Below, in pieces: positions 23,977-32,327 of a DNA stretch of 64,000 nucleotides. Origin of the DNA: Methanobacteriota archaeon (lineage in GTDB: Archaea; Halobacteriota; Methanomicrobia; Methanomicrobiales; Methanoculleaceae); the NCBI GenBank assembly GCA_023393455.1, contig JAEWLJ010000015.1, forward strand, positions 1 to 64,000, given 5' to 3'. A model generated the notes under the pieces. That model did not search any database. It was not told where the DNA came from and saw nothing but the letters and a program-made list of their open reading frames with translations. The translations under genes were made by a program, and so were the position numbers. Positions within the stretch are counted from its first letter, which is position 1. The number at the start of each line of letters is the position of its first letter.

Positions 23977-25002
23977 TCACCGCTGGCCGCATCCGCACCC
24001 GCTGCTCCCGCCCGGCATCTCCCTTCTCCCGCCGTCCTTCCCCGGCGCGCTCTCGATGAAGATCCGCCGGTTGACGATCCGCCAGGCGAGGATGAGCTGG
24101 GCCATATCCCCGGCCGTCAGGTAGTCGCCGCCCTGACTGAGGTCGATCGGCTCCACCTGTGTCTGGAGCTCGATGTTGCGCTCCAGTTTTCGTGCAACGG
24201 CATCGTTCAATTCCCCGTCGAACGTGAGCGCCCCCATCGCCTCCCCACCGACGTCCTCGGTGGTGAACTCGACCATGAAGTCGCGCTCGGAGAGCGAGAG
24301 GAGCCCGAAGAGGTCGATCGAGAGGTCGACGTCGCCGATGCTCTTCTCAAGTCTGCTCTGGCAGAGGGTGACGCGGTAGACGTTGCGCTCCTCGCTCACC
24401 TCCTTGCCGTACTTCGAGAAGGCGATCCGGATGACCGCATCCGCAAACAGGCACTGCGGCGCGACGTACTGCTCGTAGTCGGGTTTACGCTCCTCCATCT
24501 CCGTGATGACCGCTTCGGGGACGTAGCCTCGTTTCTCCACGTCGCGTTTGATCTTCCAGGCACGCTTGACGTCGGGGTCGGGGTCCACGTAGAGTTTGAA
24601 GTCGATCAGGTCACGCAGCGTCCCCGTGACGAAGGGATGCAGCCCTTCGAGGATCAGGATCTTCGTGGGGCTGAAGGGCACCGGGGGATCGAATTGCCCG
24701 TTGTCGTGGTTGTAGACCGGTTTCTGGATCGTTTCGCCCGCTTTGAGGGCGACAAGATGCTCTTCGAGCAGGTCGAACCGGTTCGCCTCGGGGACGAGCG
24801 GCGTGATCCCGAGAGCCTTGCGCTCCCGGCGGTCGTAGCGGTGGTAGTCGTCGATGGTGATCGTGGAGACGAGTTCCTCTCCAAAGATCTCCCGGATCGC
24901 CCGGGTGAAGGTGGTCTTTCCAGATCCGCTGTCACCCGCTACGCCGATGATGAATACGTAGGGCGACCCGGCAATGACACTCTTGAAGTCGGATGGGGGC
25001 AT
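23977..25002 (-). CDS. prk: Phosphoribulokinase (archaeal type)
   Basis: Phosphorylates ribulose 5-phosphate to ribulose 1,5-bisphosphate. 341 residues. P-loop GDSGSGKT at 23-30; ITIDDYHRYDRRERKALGITPL contains the Asp-Asp pair and substrate loop of PRK rather than uridine kinase; ILEGLHPFVTGTLRDLIDFKLYVDPDPDVKRAWKIKRD is the catalytic/Walker B region. Archaeal PRK was shown in Methanospirillum to feed a reductive hexulose-phosphate pathway with form III-type RuBisCO. The C-terminal Gly/Cys tail (GGSSGCGCGQR) is unusual. A phosphoglycolate phosphatase gene lies 12 kb away. Confidence 0.88.
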   Translation of the reverse strand: MPPSDFKSVIAGSPYVFIIGVAGDSGSGKTTFTRAIREIFGEELVSTITIDDYHRYDRRERKALGITPLVPEANRFDLLEEHLVALKAGETIQKPVYNHDNGQFDPPVPFSPTKILILEGLHPFVTGTLRDLIDFKLYVDPDPDVKRAWKIKRDVEKRGYVPEAVITEMEERKPDYEQYVAPQCLFADAVIRIAFSKYGKEVSEERNVYRVTLCQSRLEKSIGDVDLSIDLFGLLSLSERDFMVEFTTEDVGGEAMGALTFDGELNDAVARKLERNIELQTQVEPIDLSQGGDYLTAGDMAQLILAWRIVNRRIFIESAPGKDGGRREMPGGSSGCGCGQR

Positions 25003-25098
25003 GGTGCAGCTCAGAGGTTTTTCGGCACCGGAACGCGTTAAGATTTCGGTACTGGCCGGTCGGAAGACGGCCGGCGACCGTGAAAGAGGATAGGGGGT

Positions 25099-26289
25099 CT
25101 ATGGGGAGAGGGCTCCCGCCTCCTCGTGTTTCTTCTTGATCTCGTCCGCGAGCCGGTCGAGCGCCGCGAAGTCCTCCTTCTTCGGGTAGCCCTTGACATA
25201 GACCGGATCGATCACCTCGATCTTGAGCCGGCCGAGCATGCCTGCCAGGGTATCGACCGTCTTCCCGCCCCAGCCGTAGGACCCGATCACCGAGACATAC
25301 CGGGTCTTCGGGCGGAGGAGGTTTGCGAGGTAGGCGGCGTAGACCGCCTGCGGGTGGGGGCCGAAGATGAGCGTCGGCGTCCCGATCACGATCGTCGCGG
25401 CATCCACCATGCCCTTTGCCAGTTCGCCGATGTCAGTCTTTGTGAGGTTGAACGGCTGGACCCGGACGCCGCGCTCCATCAGGGCGCCGACGAAGTGGTC
25501 GACCATCGCCTGGGTGCTCCCATGCATGGAGACGTAGGGAAGAAGCACCATGTTCGTCACGGCGTCGCCCGTCCAGTCGCGGTAGGCGTCCATGATGAAC
25601 GCCGGACGGTCGTAGACGGGGCCGTGGCTCGGGGCGATCATGGCGATATCGCGGGGCTCCAGTTTTGCGAGGTGCGCCGTGATGCTTGATCTGAAGGGCA
25701 TCATGATCTCGGCGTAGTAGCGCTTCGCGGGCTCGTAGATCACCGCCTCATCGGGGACGTAGAGGGAACTCGTCGCGTAGTGCGAGCCGAAGAGGTCGCA
25801 GGAGAAGAGGATCCGGTCTTCCTGGAGGTAGGTCAGCATCGTCTCCGGCCAGTGGACCCAGGGGGCGATGATGAACTCAAGCGTCTTATCACCGAGGGCG
25901 AGTGTATCGCCGTCCTTGATGACGATCACCTGATCGGCGGAGATCCGGAGGAGGTCGACCAGGAAATCCCGGCACTTTGCGTTCGTCACCACCTTCGCAC
26001 CGCTGAACCGCTCAAGCATCGCCGGTATCGAGCCCGAGTGGTCCTGTTCGGCGTGGTTGGCGATGATGTAGTCGATCTTCTCGACGCCGAGCCGGTCCAG
26101 GTTCGTCGTGAGGTCCGCAAACATCGGCGGGTTGACGGTATCGATCAGCGCCGTCTTCTCGCTGCCCCGTATGAGGTAACTGTTGTAGGAGGTGCCGTCA
26201 GGCGTCGGGATCAACTCGTCGAAGAGACGGAGGTCCCAGTCGATGGCCCCGACGGAGAAGACGCCCGGCACCAGCTCACGCGGGGTCAT
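25099..26289 (-). CDS. fprA: FprA-family A-type flavoprotein (F420H2 oxidase)
   Basis: Diiron flavoprotein that reduces O2 to water with F420H2 in methanogens. 396 residues from the ATG before TPRELVPGVFSVGAIDWDLRLF. The metallo-β-lactamase-like diiron domain has NHAEQDHSGS (H79-x-E81-x-D83-H84) and later H and D ligands; the C-terminal flavodoxin domain starts about residue 255 (LPYVSMHGSTQAMVDHFV) with FMN loops TPTLIFGPHPQA and GSYGWGGKTV. The frame extends 34 codons upstream but with no family similarity. Detoxifies oxygen in an anaerobe; a rubredoxin gene lies 1 kb away. Confidence 0.9.
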   Translation of the reverse strand: MTPRELVPGVFSVGAIDWDLRLFDELIPTPDGTSYNSYLIRGSEKTALIDTVNPPMFADLTTNLDRLGVEKIDYIIANHAEQDHSGSIPAMLERFSGAKVVTNAKCRDFLVDLLRISADQVIVIKDGDTLALGDKTLEFIIAPWVHWPETMLTYLQEDRILFSCDLFGSHYATSSLYVPDEAVIYEPAKRYYAEIMMPFRSSITAHLAKLEPRDIAMIAPSHGPVYDRPAFIMDAYRDWTGDAVTNMVLLPYVSMHGSTQAMVDHFVGALMERGVRVQPFNLTKTDIGELAKGMVDAATIVIGTPTLIFGPHPQAVYAAYLANLLRPKTRYVSVIGSYGWGGKTVDTLAGMLGRLKIEVIDPVYVKGYPKKEDFAALDRLADEIKKKHEEAGALSP

Positions 26290-26446
26290 GCGCTGCCTCC
26301 CGCGGGTGCGTTCCGGCGGCAATACAGTGTATGTGAGTGGTTTTCTGACATATTCACGCTCCATAAACTGCAACCGGCCGCGATCTTCCACCGTGCCGGT
26401 CGGTGAACGCTAATTCAGTCCGAACCTTGATAACGGTTTCTCTTCC

Positions 26447-27157
26447 TTACCGGGCGGGGAGGCCGGTCTGCCTGTCGTCCCGCCCCTCCTCCCTCCGGAC
26501 GGTGTTTGCAAAGAGGTGGGCCTGCCGGGTGGGTTCCGGGAGCCGGTAACCCCGTGCGGCCGAGAGGGCGAGATCGACCGCCTGCGATAGATCGATCCGG
26601 TGGCCCACCGAGACGTAGACGGGTTTCACCCACTCTTTCGTCCGTACCGCCATCCCGATCGTCTCGCCGTCGCGGAGTATGGGGGCGATCGAACCCCTGT
26701 CGTGGCCGGGTTCGGCCGCCGTGCCGACGAGGAGGCTCTTTGCAACCCCGACGGTGGGGCGGTCGAAGAGGACGCCCATGTGACTTGCGATCCCGAGCCC
26801 CCGGGGGTGGGCGATCCCCTGCCCGTCAAAGAAGATCACGTCCGGCTCAGAGGCGAGCCGCTGGAACGCCTCGATGAGGGCGGGGCCTTCCCGGAAGGTG
26901 AGGAGGCCGGGGATGTAGGGGAAGGCGGTCGCGGCGGCGGCGCTGGCCCGCTCGACGACGCTGAGGTCGGGGTAGCGGAGGACGACGACGACCGCGTGGA
27001 TGACGTTCGAACCCCTCTCGTAGGAGGCGTCGGCGCCGGCCACGAGGGATACCTCCCCTGGATCGCCGGAACGCCTGACTTGCTCTCGGAGCCTCTCCTG
27101 GAGGCGGATCGCCTCTGCCGGGGTCAGGTCGAAGGGGTGGGTCTCTCTGATCTCCAT
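26447..27157 (-). CDS. nfi: Endonuclease V (deoxyinosine 3'-endonuclease)
   Basis: Cuts DNA at the second phosphodiester bond 3' of deoxyinosine, initiating repair of deaminated adenine. 236 residues. Catalytic acidic residues are in place: D43 in AGADASYE, E90 in PYIPGLLTFREGP and D111 in DGQGIAHPRGLG, the same spacing as E. coli Nfi (35/89/110). The C-terminal RLPEPTRQAHLFANTVRR is also typical. Transcribed divergently from the rubredoxin gene. Confidence 0.93.
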   Translation of the reverse strand: MEIRETHPFDLTPAEAIRLQERLREQVRRSGDPGEVSLVAGADASYERGSNVIHAVVVVLRYPDLSVVERASAAAATAFPYIPGLLTFREGPALIEAFQRLASEPDVIFFDGQGIAHPRGLGIASHMGVLFDRPTVGVAKSLLVGTAAEPGHDRGSIAPILRDGETIGMAVRTKEWVKPVYVSVGHRIDLSQAVDLALSAARGYRLPEPTRQAHLFANTVRREEGRDDRQTGLPAR

Positions 27158-27253
27158 GGTCGTCTCCCGCCAGCACGGATGCAGGGGGGTCGTATCCCTG
27201 CTCTTATATACCTGGTGGAGGTGAGACCCCGCGGACTCTCCCGGCCGGCGAGA

Positions 27254-27263
27254 CTATTTATAA
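27254..27263 (+). promoter_or_regulatory. TATA box of the rubredoxin-TPP enzyme operon
   Basis: CTATTTATAA, 51-60 bases before the rubredoxin ATG at 27314; GTGGAGGAT just before the ATG is the likely ribosome site. Confidence 0.6.
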
Positions 27264-27313
27264 GTGAAGATAGGGTTACGGCGAGAGAAAGTAACTCTCG
27301 GAGCGTGGAGGAT

Positions 27314-27511
27314 ATGGCACGATGGGTCTGTAATGTCTGTGATTACGAGTATGTTGAGGAGGCGGGAGATGCGGCTACCGGGATACCGCCGGGAACACCC
27401 TTCGAGGATCTCCCCGACGACTGGCGGTGTCCCGACTGCATGGTCGGGAAGGAGGCGTTCGTGCGGGCCGGCGTAGAAGAGGAAGAGGGAGATGGCGAAG
27501 AAAACTTCTGA
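27314..27511 (+). CDS. Rubredoxin
   Basis: Small electron carrier with a single Fe(Cys)4 centre. 65 residues. Two CxxC pairs, VCNVCDYEY (C6, C9) and WRCPDCMVGKEAF (C39, C42), have standard rubredoxin spacing, with PPGTPFEDLPDDW between. The acidic tail EEEEGDGEEN is unusual. It overlaps the start of the next gene by 20 bases, so the pair is probably co-translated. Possible electron partner for the TPP enzyme or for FprA. Confidence 0.93.
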   Translation: MARWVCNVCDYEYVEEAGDAATGIPPGTPFEDLPDDWRCPDCMVGKEAFVRAGVEEEEGDGEENF

Positions 27512-29111
27512 GACGGGCGTCACGACCGTGGCCGACGTGCTGGTCGCAGAGCTCGCGGCCTGGGGGATAACCCTCTACTTTGGTATCCCCGGTTCGTCGT
27601 CGCTCCCGCTCGTGGACGCGGTCAGGAGGAACCCGGAAGCACAGTATATCGTCGTCCGGCACGAGCAGACAGCGGCCCTCGCCGCCTCGGCCTACAACAA
27701 GTTCACGGGGAAGGTCGCCGTCTGCCTGACGATCGCCGGCCCCGGGGCGACGAACCTCGCCACCGGCCTGTATGACGCGAAAGAAGACCGGGCGAGCGTA
27801 CTCTCCCTGAACGGGCAGGTGCAGGCGCAGTACGCCGGCCCGGGGGGTGTCCAGGAGATCGACCAGGACGCGTTCTTCCGCCCGATAGCGGTCTTCAACA
27901 ACACCGTCGCCGCCCCAACGACTGCGGTCAAACTCCTCACCCGAGCGCTCCGGTACGCGATCGTCTCCCGTGGCGTCGCCCAATTGTCGCTCCCGAACGA
28001 TATCCAGAGAGAACCGCTCGAGGCTGCCTACTGCGAACGCGAGACCTGTCTCTCGCCGGTCACGACAGCCCCGACCGACGAGGCCGTCCGTGCGGCGGCG
28101 GCGGCGATCGACGATGCCGACCGGCCGGTCATCCTTGCCGGTTTCGGCGCCATGCGTGCGGCGGAAGCGGTCCTCGACCTTGCGGAGACGATCCGGGCGC
28201 CTATCGTCACCACCTTTCGGGCGAAAGGTATCCTCCCCGACGAGAACGGGTGGATTGCCGGGGTTCACGGCCCGCTCGGGACGCCGCATGCCCAAAGGAT
28301 CGTCGAGGAGTCCGACCTCGTGATCGCCTGCGGGGCGAGTTTCTCCGACTTCACCGGGATTCCCCGGGAGATACGGGCCGTCCATATCGATATCGACCCG
28401 CTCCAGATCGGCAAACACCCGCTCGCGGCAGGGGTCTACGGCGACTGCGCCGTTGCCGTACCCCTGATCCGGGAGCGGGTCAGGCCGCGGGGGGATACGG
28501 GGGCGCTAGCGTGGCTCAGTGAGCGAAAGCGGGAGTGGTCGGAGCGCCTCGACCGGGAGGCCGACCCGGAGGCGGTCCCGATCCGCCCGCCCTACATCAT
28601 GAAGGTCCTCTCCGAGACGCTCCCGGCGGATGCGGTCATCTCCCTCGACGTCGGGGAGAACCAGTGGTGGTTCGGGAGGAACTTCCGGATGAAGCGGCAA
28701 CGGTTCGCGATGTCGGGCTACCTCGGGACGATGGGGTTCGGGCTCCCCGGGGCGCTTGCGGCGAAACTGGCCTACCCTGATGCGACCGTCGTCTGCATCA
28801 CCGGCGACGGAGGGTTCTCGATGGTCATGGGTGACTTCGTCACGGCGGTCAGGTACGATCTCCCCGTCGTCGTCGCGGTCTTAAACAACCACCACCTTGC
28901 GATGATCCGCGAGGAGCAGCGAGAGGCGAACTACCCGTCCTACGGCACCGATCTCACGAACCCGGACTTTGCGGCGTATGCGGAGGTATGCGGCGGTGTC
29001 GGGATACGGGTGACCCGGCCAAGAGACCTCCGGGACGCCGTTCTCAAGGCGGTGTCGATGGAGAAACCCGTCGTCATCGATATCGAGACCGATCCGGTGC
29101 GGTTCGAGTAG
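27492..29111 (+). CDS. TPP-dependent pyruvate oxidase/acetolactate synthase-like enzyme
   Basis: Thiamin diphosphate enzyme of the POX/AHAS family, 539 residues, three domains. The Pyr domain has the catalytic Glu in VRHEQTAALAASAY; the central domain has RPVILAGFGAM; the PP domain has GDGGFSMVMGD followed about 26 residues on by NN (VVAVLNNHHLAM), the TPP/Mg motif. GLYDAKEDRASVLSLNGQV followed by GGVQEIDQDAFF resembles pyruvate oxidase more than acetolactate synthase. Overlap with rubredoxin suggests electrons leave to an Fe carrier rather than O2. True substrate unknown. Confidence 0.85.
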   Translation: MAKKTSETGVTTVADVLVAELAAWGITLYFGIPGSSSLPLVDAVRRNPEAQYIVVRHEQTAALAASAYNKFTGKVAVCLTIAGPGATNLATGLYDAKEDRASVLSLNGQVQAQYAGPGGVQEIDQDAFFRPIAVFNNTVAAPTTAVKLLTRALRYAIVSRGVAQLSLPNDIQREPLEAAYCERETCLSPVTTAPTDEAVRAAAAAIDDADRPVILAGFGAMRAAEAVLDLAETIRAPIVTTFRAKGILPDENGWIAGVHGPLGTPHAQRIVEESDLVIACGASFSDFTGIPREIRAVHIDIDPLQIGKHPLAAGVYGDCAVAVPLIRERVRPRGDTGALAWLSERKREWSERLDREADPEAVPIRPPYIMKVLSETLPADAVISLDVGENQWWFGRNFRMKRQRFAMSGYLGTMGFGLPGALAAKLAYPDATVVCITGDGGFSMVMGDFVTAVRYDLPVVVAVLNNHHLAMIREEQREANYPSYGTDLTNPDFAAYAEVCGGVGIRVTRPRDLRDAVLKAVSMEKPVVIDIETDPVRFE

Positions 29112-29441
29112 GGGCCCGGTGTGCCCGGATGGCCCCGGCACGGAGTTCATTCGAAATCTATAAGTGTCGGGCAGGGGAATGAAGGACCGAGGGTAGTGTG
29201 AACATCCCGGCCAGGGCCGCGCAACCTGCGATGCCCGTTACGGGAAAGCGCGGATCTCCGGATGTCGATCCGGGTGGGAGCATCGAGAATTCGTTCTTCG
29301 CTCCACGCTGAGGGTTCCCGGGAGCCCGTGAATTGAACGGGCACCCGGGGTAGACTTCGGCGAACCGGATCCGCTCCGGTTCACCGTTCTTGTGGCTGTA
29401 ATCGGCCGGACTTTTTTGCCGCTCCAAAAGAGGGGTTGGGG
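29112..29441. other. Gene-free interval containing three strong hairpins
   Basis: Between convergent genes. Hairpins: CCGGAT/ATCCGG (29258-29273), a stem with arms CCCGGG-A-GCCCGT and ACGGGC-A-CCCGGG around a 7-base loop (29317-29349), and GAACCGGA/TCCGGTTC (29362-29382). No coding frame is convincing. May be a bidirectional terminator or a small RNA. Confidence 0.5.
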
Positions 29442-30185
29442 TTATTCTTCGCAGAGGTAGTCGTAGAGGAACGCGGCGAGCAACGCACCGACGATGGGGC
29501 CGATGATGTAGATGGGGAAGAACTCCCAGAGGCTCTGGCCGGCAAGCAGCCAGTCCCCGAGGTAGGGCCCGAACGTACGGGCGGGGTTCAGCGACGCGCC
29601 GGTCAGGTTCCCGATCGTCGTGATGATCCCCGCGACCGCGAGGCCCACCATAAGCCCGGCAAAACCCGGCGTGGCCCGCTCGTCGACGGCGACGCCCATG
29701 ATGACGAGCATCAGGAGGAACGTCCCGATGATCTCGATGACGATCGCCTGCAGGTAGCCGATCCCGAGGAAGGGTGCCGTTGACCCGAGGCCCCCGATCG
29801 TGACGGCGTCCGGGCCGATGACCCAGGCCAGGACCAGGCTTGCGGCGGCCGCGCCGATGAGCTGTGCGGCGATGTACGGGACGACGTCGCGGCCGGGGAG
29901 CCGGCGGGTTGCGAAGAGGGCTATCGTCACCGCCGGGTTGATGTGGCAGCCCGATATCCTCCCGAAGGCGTAGATCGCCCCGGCGATGGCGATACCGAAG
30001 GCAAGTCCTATGGCGAGCCAGTCCCCGAGCCCCCCGAGCGCCCCGATCCCTATGTTGAAGGGGGTCGCCGGGGTCGTTCCCGCGGCGAGCATCAGCGTGA
30101 CGACTGCGGCGCCGGTACCGAAGAAGACGAGGATGAATGTCCCGACGGCTTCGGCGATGCATCGTTTTCCAAGAGATGTGGTCAT
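29442..30185 (-). CDS. MIP-family aquaporin/aquaglyceroporin
   Basis: Passive water or small-solute channel. 247 residues, six helices plus two half-helices. Both NPA boxes are present: GCHINPAVT (NPA at 83-85) and GASLNPARTFGP. The residue after the second NPA is Arg, part of the selectivity filter. The D residue after NPA typical of glycerol facilitators is absent (NPAVT, NPART), favouring water or a small gas/solute. Other Methanomicrobiales encode similar channels. Monocistronic. Confidence 0.92.
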   Translation of the reverse strand: MTTSLGKRCIAEAVGTFILVFFGTGAAVVTLMLAAGTTPATPFNIGIGALGGLGDWLAIGLAFGIAIAGAIYAFGRISGCHINPAVTIALFATRRLPGRDVVPYIAAQLIGAAAASLVLAWVIGPDAVTIGGLGSTAPFLGIGYLQAIVIEIIGTFLLMLVIMGVAVDERATPGFAGLMVGLAVAGIITTIGNLTGASLNPARTFGPYLGDWLLAGQSLWEFFPIYIIGPIVGALLAAFLYDYLCEE

Positions 30186-30231
30186 GATTACACCAGATAC
30201 AGAGTATACTCCTTGTTACGTGACCTCAGCC

Positions 30232-30237
30232 AAAAAA
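30232..30237 (-). terminator. T6 terminator downstream of the DUF2180 gene
   Basis: Six T on the minus strand 17 bases past the DUF2180 stop, preceding the aquaporin promoter. Confidence 0.5.
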
Positions 30238-30253
30238 GGGCTTGAGAGTGTTC

Positions 30254-30463
30254 TTACTTCTCATACAGGGCAACATAGCACTCGGGGCAGAGGATCCTCG
30301 GCAGCGGGGTCTTCACGCGCTTGCTGGGGAGTGGGTAGCCGCCCTCCCAGACGTCGATATCCTTTCGGATGACGTGATCCATGCAGAGCCCCATCCCGCA
30401 GACGATGCAGATCGCCACCGCCTCGCTCTCCTTCCCCTCAAGGGCGCAGTAGTAACACTTCAT
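30254..30463 (-). CDS. DUF2180 Cys-rich protein
   Basis: 69-residue protein of the methanogen DUF2180 family. Metal-binding CxxC pairs: CYYCALEG, CIVCGMGLCMDHV and ILCPECYVALY, most likely a treble-clef or zinc-ribbon site (B-box-like C-x2-C...C-x2-C-H). Immediately follows DUF2193 with a 12-base gap, so both are expressed together. No known function; a role in protein or nucleic acid binding is possible. Confidence 0.8.
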   Translation of the reverse strand: MKCYYCALEGKESEAVAICIVCGMGLCMDHVIRKDIDVWEGGYPLPSKRVKTPLPRILCPECYVALYEK

Positions 30464-30475
30464 GACAGTCCCCTC

Positions 30476-31975
30476 TCAGACCGCCTCTCTCCACTGGCAG
30501 TACTGGTGTCGCATGTCGACGAGGCACGCCGAGGCACAGTTCTTGCAGGCCCGTACCGGAGCCGCTGCCGTCTCCTTCTCGAGAGCGATGATGTTCGTCA
30601 TCATCGTCGCGGTCACCGGCTCGCTCGTCAGGAGGCACGGGTAGTCGGCAAGACTCATCAGGGCAGCGAACCGGACGGTTATCGCACAGGCTGCGTAGAC
30701 ATACCGCTGCGGGTTCATCAGCACCTCGTTCTTGCTGAGGGGCGAGAGGTCGACGGGATACTTGCCGACCATGGGGACCAGCGCCTCACCGGATCCGTTG
30801 CGCATCCGCTCTGCCTTGTCGAGGATCTTCCATCCGCGGTAGATCATGTCCATGAAGTCGCAGTTGTGGAGTTCCGCCGCCGCGCCCCGGGACGGGTAGA
30901 TCTGGACGTAGTTGTGGAACCGCTTCGTGAGCAGGTCGACGATCATGGGGGCGTTGAACCCGTCGAGCTGGAGGAGGTACTCGGTCGCGGCGGCAGACGA
31001 CCCGGTCGCGACCGAGAGGATGTCCCAGTAACTCTTGTAAGAGTCAAGCGAGTTCCGTAGCGATGACTCCATCACGTCGGTGACCGCCTCGATCGTTGCC
31101 ATGACGACGTCGTCCTTGCACATGTTGAAGGTCGACTGCGCGATGTGGTGGGAGACGTCGCCGACGCTGTAGGCCGGAACGGTCAGGATGTTGCCGTAAT
31201 GGACACCGTCGTCGATCGCGGCCTTGATCGTCCCCTCCATGCGGCGCCGGTACTCGCTCATGTACTTCCGCTGGTCAAAGGAGGTCATCCCGGCATCGTC
31301 CATCAGCTCCACCTGGGTGTTGACCGGCTCGAGGTAGAGTTTCTGCATGGTTGCGATCTCTTTGGCCGTCGCCTCGGCGTTGGTGGCTCCTGCCTCGAGG
31401 GCATGGGCGAAGTGCTCGCCAAATCCGTAGGAGGTGTTCATGCCCCATGATTTGGCGGCTAAGATCGCCCGTTTGTGCTCGACCGGGATATCGGTCTTCT
31501 GGAGCACCTGGTTCACTACGTTGCTCGTGCTCCCCGGGATCAGTGCAAAGTCGACGACACAGGTCGGACCGTAGAATCCACCGTAGTGCCGCACCGCCTC
31601 AAGGCTGATCAGGGATTCCGAGTCCGCGATAGCCTGCGCAAAGGCATCGACGCTCTTCGCGAACGCATCGTCCTGATCCTTCAGGATCTCGAGCACCACG
31701 GGCGTCTGGTAGTGTTCGACGAACGGGTCGTCTTCGGGTCGCACGGTTGTTGTGAGGCCTTTCAGGATCTCGTAATGCGAGACCACCGAGTCTTTGTGAA
31801 GGTCGATGACCGCCTGGCTCTGGTTGCCGATCGCCGTCATCTTCTTCGCCACGTCGACGTAAGGTTTCGTGTCCTCGATCACGAACTTCTGGCCGCGTTT
31901 CACCTTTAACGTGTCCACATCCGCCCGCTGGGCGGCCATGGCCTCATTTATCATCTTCTCGTAGAGTTCTCTCAT
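30476..31975 (-). CDS. DUF2193 methanogen-specific protein
   Basis: About 499-residue soluble protein of the DUF2193 family, restricted to methanogens as far as I know. Helical, with a His/Met-containing middle (SWGMNTSYGFGEHFAHAL) and a Cys cluster at the end (ACKNCASACLVDMRHQYC) suitable for an Fe-S cluster or zinc. Start chosen at MRELYEK because GGTGATTGAT lies directly upstream as ribosome site; the frame extends 12 codons further without one. TATA CCCTATAACC lies about 50-60 bases upstream. No reaction can be proposed from sequence. Confidence 0.8.
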   Translation of the reverse strand: MRELYEKMINEAMAAQRADVDTLKVKRGQKFVIEDTKPYVDVAKKMTAIGNQSQAVIDLHKDSVVSHYEILKGLTTTVRPEDDPFVEHYQTPVVLEILKDQDDAFAKSVDAFAQAIADSESLISLEAVRHYGGFYGPTCVVDFALIPGSTSNVVNQVLQKTDIPVEHKRAILAAKSWGMNTSYGFGEHFAHALEAGATNAEATAKEIATMQKLYLEPVNTQVELMDDAGMTSFDQRKYMSEYRRRMEGTIKAAIDDGVHYGNILTVPAYSVGDVSHHIAQSTFNMCKDDVVMATIEAVTDVMESSLRNSLDSYKSYWDILSVATGSSAAATEYLLQLDGFNAPMIVDLLTKRFHNYVQIYPSRGAAAELHNCDFMDMIYRGWKILDKAERMRNGSGEALVPMVGKYPVDLSPLSKNEVLMNPQRYVYAACAITVRFAALMSLADYPCLLTSEPVTATMMTNIIALEKETAAAPVRACKNCASACLVDMRHQYCQWREAV

Positions 31976-32327
31976 ATCAATCACCTTTTTTGGGGTATCG
32001 TTTGACGGCAACCCTCGGGCCGCCGTGGTTATAGGGCGTCGCTGAAAGACAGGAGGGAGGCTCCGGGGGATAGCCTGGAGGAGCCGGAGAACGGAAGGTC
32101 GATAATAGTTCGGGATACTGAACGGTGATGGAAGTTATGTCTGTCTACTTTCGTTCCCTGTACTCCCCATTCTGTCTTGATGACCAGGGGATTAGTTGTC
32201 AATTGGCTTAGTAAGTCGTTCTGGCATATATCTATTGTGTCGTCTTCCGATTCGTTATTAAAGGGAGAACATGCCTGATTTCCAGGATCGGGAATCAATT
32301 TTAGATTTTCTTTAGAGGGGCGGCGTA
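31976..32327. other. Gene-free interval with the DUF2193 promoter
   Basis: A TATA-like CCCTATAACC (minus strand, about 32024-32033) is the likely DUF2193 promoter. The rest is A/T-richer than its surroundings (32140-32320) and shows no gene or RNA that I recognise. Confidence 0.4.

Noticed and set aside
26600..27313. Plus-strand open frame running into rubredoxin
   Set aside because: Antisense to endonuclease V; rubredoxin begins at the ATG at 27314.
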